The notes below the pieces were generated by a model, which did not search any database, was not told where the DNA came from, and worked only from the letters and a program-made list of their open reading frames with translations. 64,000 bases of DNA. It comes from Chamaecrista fasciculata. Its lineage: Eukaryota > Streptophyta > Magnoliopsida > Fabales > Fabaceae. The stretch's first letter is position 1, and each line of letters starts with the position of its first letter. The translations under genes and the position numbers were made by a program. Location of the stretch: contig QANZ01031399.1 in NCBI GenBank assembly GCA_003254925.1, positions 1,836 to 65,835 on the forward strand, given 5' to 3'. Below, one piece after another: positions 58,141-64,000 of this stretch.

Positions 58141-58911
58141 ATCATAAATTCAAATTCTGTGTTTTCTGTGAATTGTTACAATATTCTATTTTTGTGTGTT
58201 CAAACATGATTGAACCCTTATCTCAAATCTTATATGTTGTGGAAATCTTCAATATGAAATTCTGATATATAATGGTGCTGACTCCCGATCACAATGTTAT
58301 AGTTATACCATTAATGAGTGCATTCTCATTATTGTCATTTTTTTTAATGTAAAGACTCTTTTACTTTCATAACTACAACGTTAATTGCTCTTCAATTGAG
58401 TTTGTTCTCACATTTATATATATGGGCAAGCACGTCATCAGAAAGTGATGGCAAGACTCATCGCCTACAATAGTACTAAATGTATACTAGAAACTATCTT
58501 CAATAATTCATGACATGTATCTCGCTTTCAATATGCTTTGATCTATTGCAATTTGATTAGATTCTTAAAATATGTGAAAGGTTTTGATGATTTGTTTGGT
58601 GGGTGATCCAAGACCTTCTAAAAGTCTCAAATGCGAGACAACAATATGAATAATTGGCCCTTGTCTTATATTTTATTTGCCTCTAAAATTTGATTTGTTT
58701 ATTTTCTTTTTAATTTTTTCCAAATGAAGTTTGGTCTATCTAAACATGAGTGGATCATTGTGATCTCTCTATGTACCATGATATCAACTAATAATTACAC
58801 GTATTCCATGAATATTTCTCAAAATTTTGACGAGAAGAACAACATTTATAACAACAAATTAGGAAAATAAATTAAGTAACATCAAATTTTATAATGATTT
58901 TATTAAATGAA
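58141..58911. other. Intergenic, no gene recognised
   Basis: Some phrases (aagactcttttactttcataactacaac) recur at 56617-56650, showing further fragments of the duplicated block. Nothing coding. Confidence 0.4.
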
Positions 58912-59183
58912 GGAAAAGGGTTTTTTGGTACCCCCATAGTATGAAGTCAATTTCAATTTTACCCTCAAAGGTTTTCTTGGGTCAATTGTACTTCCAATGT
59001 TTCATATTTTAATCAGTCATAGACTTATAGCCCCAATGTTTCATATTTGAGTCAATTGTACCCCGAAATTAAGGGTATAATTGACACATAAAAAAAGATT
59101 AGGTCTATAGTTGACCCAAAAAAATTTAGGGGTATAACTGAAATTAACCCCATACTTTTGGGTACCAAGAGTACTTTTGCCTT
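58912..59183. repeat. Inverted-repeat MITE with ggtacc-rich ends, second copy
   Basis: Left words ttttttggtacccccatagta face the right words tacttttgggtaccaagagta. Related to 41891-42178. Confidence 0.6.
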
Positions 59184-60309
59184 AAATCAAAAAAGGAAGG
59201 AATCATGAATGTCAAAATTTCTATTAACTAAAAATCTTAGGGAAAAAATGTAACAAGACCTCTCAAACTTTGGGTCATTTGGAAGTAGGCCCTTAAATTA
59301 TCAATTTTGAAAATCAAATCCTTAAACTTTGAAGGTTTAGGAATGTTGTCATGTAATCAATTAAGTAAATAATTAAATAAATATGTGGATTAATATTAAT
59401 GACAATAAATTGTGAGGGTCCAAACAAATAAGAGAAATTTAAGAAAGACGAAGCTGAATAAAAGTGAATATTTGAAGGACTAAAATGAAATTTCAGTCTT
59501 TTAATAATACCAAACTTTTTCTGACTAAATTAGATTTAACCAAAATTTTAATAAAATAAAAAATTCTTTTTATTTAAGTAAGTATTTATAGGATACCGTT
59601 TTATGAATTATATTTTTTTTAATAACTAGATCTTCATGGTTAAAATTTTTACAACACTTGGTGTTGCATTCCGATATACCAAGAATGAATGCACGCAAAA
59701 TACATATATTTTTATAATGACATGTCAATTCCTCATTTTTTAGCACACTAGGCTTCATGTCGTTCATGGAACAGAGTGAGACATATAGATAAAAAAATTA
59801 TTCATCATATTAGACTAGAGAAATGAAAGATGTGTGTGTTGGTTCTTCAAAGTTGAGACAAGAATGAGTTTATATAGATAACAATTACCCTGAAATCACA
59901 TTAATGAAATGTGATAATGAGTTAAGTGTCTATGAAATGTTATCTGTTATGATATCAGATAATTTGGGCAATCAAAACGTGATTGATCCTTCTATGGCAT
60001 CGTTCAGTTTTATGCCCACAAGGACACCTATTGCTCTTTCATTTTCTACAATGAAAAAAAACAAATAAGTAATCAACATTAATGTAATTAATTCAATATA
60101 ACTAGCTCAAAAATTGTGTTTATGTTTAGTTGATTCTTTATACTAACAGGGACTTTGTCTTCTCTCCGTACAAATTTGTTAATCTTCAATATAAGTAATC
60201 AACATCACTGTAATTGAAAACACTTAAAATTGATCGATACTTGCAAAATGCTTACATAATGTGATGCCATAATTAATTGATTTATTATGAAACGTACAAG
60301 CTCAGTTTA
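59184..60309. other. Intergenic, no feature recognised
   Basis: AT-rich, with a one-sided MITE-like piece at 59250-59500 (aaatccttaaactttgaag, ggactaaaatgaaatttc). No gene or RNA gene seen. Confidence 0.4.
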
Positions 60310-60835
60310 GGTCAAAATCTCACATCGGTCCCAAATGTATTTGGTAGATTTCTACAATTGGTCCTAAATGTTTTATTTTTTTTTTCATATTGGTCTTACA
60401 TGATATCATAATTTCTCAAATTGGTCCCAAACAAGTGAATATGTTGTCATATCTCTCTCTTTTCAAAGTTAAAATGCAACGATTTAAGGAAACACATTGT
60501 TTTTAACGAGTATTTTCTCTATCCAGTTAGACCATCAACAAATTATGTTAAATTGGATCTTGAAAGTGTGCCACTAATTTCATGATAAATCAAACAAAGT
60601 TGGTCATAACTCTCTTGTTTTAAGTCTGAATGCGATGAGTTGGGAAATATTTATTAACTCTTGAAGAGTTTTTTCTCTGTCCAGTTGACATCGTCAACAA
60701 ACGAACTCAAATCACATCCCAAAAGTAGGTTCGAGACTAATTTGAGAAATTATGGGAGCAAATAGAATTAATTTGAAACAAATAAAATATTTAGGACTAA
60801 TTTAAAATCATTTGGGATGGATTTGATGTTTTGAC
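60310..60835. repeat. Inverted-repeat MITE with ggtcaaaatc ends
   Basis: Left arm (ggtcaaaatctcacatcgg, caattggtcctaaatgtttta) faces right arm (aaaatatttaggactaatt, gatgttttgac). The centre repeats a module, gagagttatgacc/tcatatctctct, also found at 44680-44790 and 61900-62160. Confidence 0.6.
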
Positions 60836-61159
60836 ATTTTGTTTAGGGAATTGAAAGAATAATTCTAATATATACGTTGATGAAAGTTGGCATTCATAAT
60901 TGAGTGAATTATATACTTATATAAGATATATTATTTCTTTTATACCTCATGGTATTTATACAGTATAGTTGGGTGTTACACAACATATTAAGCTCCGTTT
61001 TGAATATTTTGCAAATGTTGGATAAATTGATTTTAGTATTTTACTAGTTTCAATGGATAATTTCTGATAAATATTGCGACAAGTGACTTCAGCAAGAAAT
61101 ACACTTCTCTATTCTAAATGCCTAGTGTCAACTTTTGTATATCCTTGTATGTATGCAAT

Positions 61160-61300
61160 TAAATTTAGAGTAAATTACATTTTGATACCTTGTTATATGG
61201 ATCAATTTCACTTTGGTACACTGTTCTTTCAAAATTGGCATTTTGGTACCATGTTCTTTTCACCGTTAACACTTTGGTACCCAAATTTTCTTTTCTGTTA
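61160..61300. repeat. One-sided ggtacc-type Mutator-like MITE
   Basis: gagtaaattacattttgatacc, cactttggtacac and cactttggtaccc match the left arm of the elements at 46035 and 47056. No right arm is present. Confidence 0.55.
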
Positions 61301-61578
61301 AGTTTTAACGGCGAAGATTCACATGATCATCATGTGCAGAGTAAAAACACCCAAATATCAGTTGACCTCTCATTTTTCATGATTCAAACACTAAAATACT
61401 CAAAAAATCGTGAAAAAAATTAAAATTCGAAGTGAGAAAATTTTGGAATGGTTTATTGCACTTTAGTGGTGAGAGAGCCCAAAATGCCATCAATGCTTTT
61501 TGCTACGAGAATCACTACAAGATGGATGTAATGGGATTCTCTTATGGAATATGAATGTTTTAGAATCTGGCTACAATT

Positions 61579-61867
61579 GAACTCGATATCTCCGATCAAC
61601 CATTCACCAATGCGGAAATTATTGAAGCAGCTTTCCAGCTGAAAGCTCACAAAGCCCAGGCCCAGATGGTATACCTGCTGAATTCTTCCACAAATTTTGG
61701 GAAACCGTCAAGGATGACATTTTCTTAATGGTTAAAAATTTTCAAAGATCTGGCTATCTTCTCAAGGAGTTCAATCAAACTTACATCTCTTTAATCCCAA
61801 AGTGTAATAGTCCTTCATCTGTCACTCAGTTTCGTCCTATAGGGCTATGTAACACTGTCTACAAAGT
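61579..61867 (+). pseudogene. LINE reverse transcriptase fragment, frameshifted
   Basis: The frame reads ELDISDQPFTNAEIIEAAF, shifts once near 61655, then reads QSPGPDGIPAEFFHKFWETV, YISLIPKCNSPS and FRPIGLCNTVYKV. These are the first conserved blocks of the L1-type reverse transcriptase. Nothing of the later blocks is present, and MITE sequence follows directly. Its sequence differs clearly from the LINE at 23867. Confidence 0.85.
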
Positions 61868-62440
61868 TTGAATTCGACGATTTTCCGAACCATGTTAGTT
61901 CTTGAAGAGTTCTCTCTCTATCCAATTAAGATCGTCAGCAAACAAATTCAAACAGGACTTTGAAAGTAGGTTTGAGACTAAATGTGAAAAATCCTAGAAG
62001 TATAGTTCCAAACTTACTTTGGAGAAGTGATTTGACTTCATTTGTTAATATAGTCTTAACTGAGCAGAAAAAGAACTCATCAATAGTTAACACATAGTTT
62101 CAAACTCGTCCCATTTGGATTTGAAATGAGAAAGATATGAACAACTTCACTTGTTTGACTGTGAAATGATCGATACAACTTGTAGCTCCGACTTGACTTT
62201 ATTCGTTGACGACTTCAACTACATAGAGAAATTTTTTTTTTTCAAAAGCAACTTCTAGGTCTGAATATGTCATATTTGAGCTTGAAACAAGAAAAATACA
62301 ATCACATTTCATACTTTAGGATCAATTTCAGAAATTAAGAAAATATTTAGGACCATAAAGCAATGAAATATTTAAGACCAATTTAAAATCTACCCCATAC
62401 ATTTGGGACCAATTTGAGGTTTTGACCTTGTGGTTTTGTA
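61868..62440. repeat. MITE-type sequence in the resistance-gene upstream region
   Basis: Shares the gagttctctctctatccaatt, gaaagtaggtttgagact and aagaccaatttaaaatctacccc words with the elements at 60310 and 31205. It ends about 140 bp before the start codon of the resistance gene, so it occupies most of that gene's proximal promoter. Confidence 0.55.
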
Positions 62441-62580
62441 TTTTCATTGTGCATTTTTTTTTTCTTTGACCTCTAGTCTTCGTTGCCGATAGATCACAGA
62501 GCCTTCGATACCATTGTCCTCCATTTTCCCTAATTTGGCTTCTGCTTTCAGTATTCCTAATTTCAAATCCTTGAATCACG

Positions 62581-64000
62581 ATGGCTGAGCAAATCCCTTA
62601 CAACGTAACTGCAAGCCTTATCAACAAGTTGACTTCGTTGGCTCTGCGACAATTTCAAAGGGTTCGTGGGGTTAGGGATGAGCTCGAAAAGCTCAAGAAT
62701 ACAATTGAGTCCATCAAAGTTGTTCTTGTAGATGCTGAGGAGAAGCAAGATCAGAACCCTAACGTGAGAAATTGGATAGGCAGGCTCAAAAAAGTCCTAC
62801 ACGATGCGGATGACTTGTTGGATGAAATTGCGATTGAAGATTTGCGACACAAACTGGAAGAAGGTACTAGCACGATGGTGACAGAGGTGCGCCAGTTCTT
62901 TTCATCCTCTAATCCAATTGTTTTTCATTATAAATTGGCTCGTAACATAGAGAAGATTCGACAACAATTAAATGATGTTACAGAAGATATGACTAAGTTG
63001 AACTTTAGTCAAAGAGTTGAGATGATTAATCCTAATGAGGGTGCCTGGAGGGAAACAAGTTCTTTGGTATTACAAACAGAAATTATTGGAAGGGAAGACA
63101 GCAAAAAGGAGATTGTAAGCTTGTTGAAGCAAACGGATGGGAGCAAAAATGTTTCGTTGATTGCTATTGTTGGTATTGGAGGTTTGGGCAAGACAGCTCT
63201 TGCTCAATTAGTGTACAACGATGCTGAAGTGCAAAATTTTTTTCAAAAGAAAATATGGGTGTGTGTTTCTGAGGATTTTGAAGTAAAAACTATTTTGAAT
63301 AAAATGTTGAAATCGTTACATAATGATGTTGTTGGTGACCTAGAACTAGACCAACTACAGATTAAGCTTCAAGAAAGTTTAAATGGCCAAAGGTATTTGC
63401 TCGTGTTGGACGACGTGTGGAGTGAGAGTCAGCAAAAGTGGAATTCTTTAAGAACTTACTTGATGAGTGGAGCACCTGGTAGTAAGATTCTAGTCACAAC
63501 TCGCAGTCAAATTGTTTCACAAACAATGGGTGTAAACAATCCATATATTTTGAAAGGTTTGGCAGCAGAGGAATCTTGGAGGTTGTTAAAGAGTGTGGCA
63601 TTTGGAGAAAATGTGGGAGCAATGAGACAAAATCTCATACCAATTGGTGAGAAAATTGCAGAAAAGTGTAGAGGAGTTCCACTCGCGATCAGAACCATGG
63701 GAGGGCTATTACAATCTAAAAGTGAAGAAAGTGAATGGGTGAGTATATTAGATGGTGATTTTTGGAAGTTGTGTGAAGAGAAGGAGAGTATCATGCCGGT
63801 GTTAAAATTGAGTTATCGAAACTTGCCACTTGAGTTAAGACAATGTTTCTCTTATTGTTCTTTATATCCCAAAGATTGGAAAATTCAGAAGGATGAGCTG
63901 GTCCAGTTATGGATGGCACAAGGCTACCTTGAATGTTCGACTCCAAATCAATGTTTGGAAGATGTGGGCAATCATTATGTCAAGATTTTGTTGATGAAAT
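62581..64000 (+). CDS. CC-NB-ARC (probably CNL) disease-resistance protein, 3' end beyond window
   Basis: An intracellular immune receptor of the RGA-like CNL class, open for 473 codons up to the window edge. Seen: an Rx-type coiled-coil N-terminal domain (residues 1-140) with LHDADDLLDEI at 73-83; the P-loop GIGGLGKT at 198-205 (lysine 204); WVCVSEDF at 226-233; kinase-2 LLVLDDVW at 273-280; RNBS-B GSKILVTTRS at 300-309; GLPL as RGVPLAI at 364-370; and RNBS-D CFSYCSLYPKDW at 422-433. The MHD motif and the leucine-rich repeats must lie outside. There is no intron or frame break in the visible part. The start is the only ATG giving the usual CC opening. All catalytic-site motifs look intact, so it is probably functional as far as seen. 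Confidence 0.96.
   Translation, partial: MAEQIPYNVTASLINKLTSLALRQFQRVRGVRDELEKLKNTIESIKVVLVDAEEKQDQNPNVRNWIGRLKKVLHDADDLLDEIAIEDLRHKLEEGTSTMVTEVRQFFSSSNPIVFHYKLARNIEKIRQQLNDVTEDMTKLNFSQRVEMINPNEGAWRETSSLVLQTEIIGREDSKKEIVSLLKQTDGSKNVSLIAIVGIGGLGKTALAQLVYNDAEVQNFFQKKIWVCVSEDFEVKTILNKMLKSLHNDVVGDLELDQLQIKLQESLNGQRYLLVLDDVWSESQQKWNSLRTYLMSGAPGSKILVTTRSQIVSQTMGVNNPYILKGLAAEESWRLLKSVAFGENVGAMRQNLIPIGEKIAEKCRGVPLAIRTMGGLLQSKSEESEWVSILDGDFWKLCEEKESIMPVLKLSYRNLPLELRQCFSYCSLYPKDWKIQKDELVQLWMAQGYLECSTPNQCLEDVGNHYVKILLMK

Noticed and set aside
1..64000. A defence, biosynthetic or other new multi-gene system
   Set aside because: Only two unrelated host genes are present; the remaining coding sequence is LINE, Helitron or captured fragments. 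The unusual content is transposon structure, not an operon-like system.

Overview
The window is nuclear DNA from a flowering plant, probably a eudicot. It is AT-rich, with a spliced 11-exon gene, a TIR-less CC-NB-ARC resistance gene, a plant-type L1 LINE carrying its own RNase H domain, and dense populations of hAT-like, Mutator-like and Helitron-derived repeats. The species cannot be told from the sequence. No rRNA, tRNA, CRISPR or bacterial-type features were seen. By eye, only two host genes are supported. One is a complete plant O-fucosyltransferase-family gene on the minus strand (8993 down to 4407, 11 exons, 508 codons). The other is the 5' part of a CC-NB-ARC (probably CC-NB-LRR) resistance gene on the plus strand (62581 to the window end).

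Layout. 1-4.1 kb: repeat pieces, including a 363-bp near-palindrome at 261-623 and an LTR-like promoter around 1435-1900. 4.4-9.0 kb: the O-fucosyltransferase gene. 9.1-19.4 kb: a thick layer of inverted-repeat elements, several with recognisable target-site duplications (TSDs). These include two hAT-like MITEs, several Mutator-like (MULE) elements with 9-bp TSDs, a Helitron helicase fragment, and a 1.5-kb MULE at 17906-19409 with a GC-rich, possibly captured core. 19.9-23.3 kb: nested MITEs. 23.87-30.34 kb: a full-length, apparently intact LINE with a 17-bp TSD and two open frames. 30.7-32.6 kb: a MITE built on a 33-bp minisatellite, and a minus-strand LTR-like promoter. 33.49-35.57 kb: a Pack-MULE with a 10-bp TSD that carries a frameshifted fragment of an NPH3-family gene. 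36-41.5 kb: LTR-retrotransposon-like and other dispersed non-coding repeats. 41.9-58.2 kb: repeated copies of a long-inverted-repeat element and of a 3-4 kb duplicated block (about 48.84-52.17 and 53.63-57.87 kb). These copies are interrupted by younger MITEs and a 5'-truncated LINE, so the uninterrupted copies act as empty sites. 58.9-62.5 kb: more MITEs and a LINE reverse-transcriptase relic. 62.58 kb onward: the resistance gene, whose upstream region is MITE sequence.

The two host genes have no evident functional link. The main biological content is transposon activity: gene-fragment capture by MULEs, exchange of terminal repeats between MULE families, nested insertions that can be ordered in time, and a LINE that still looks competent. 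Two assembly gaps (33664-34037 and 45022-45121) and two lone N bases (19324, 32594) lie in or beside inverted repeats or homopolymers, so local structure there may be imperfect. All identity statements are estimates by eye; no alignment or database search was run.
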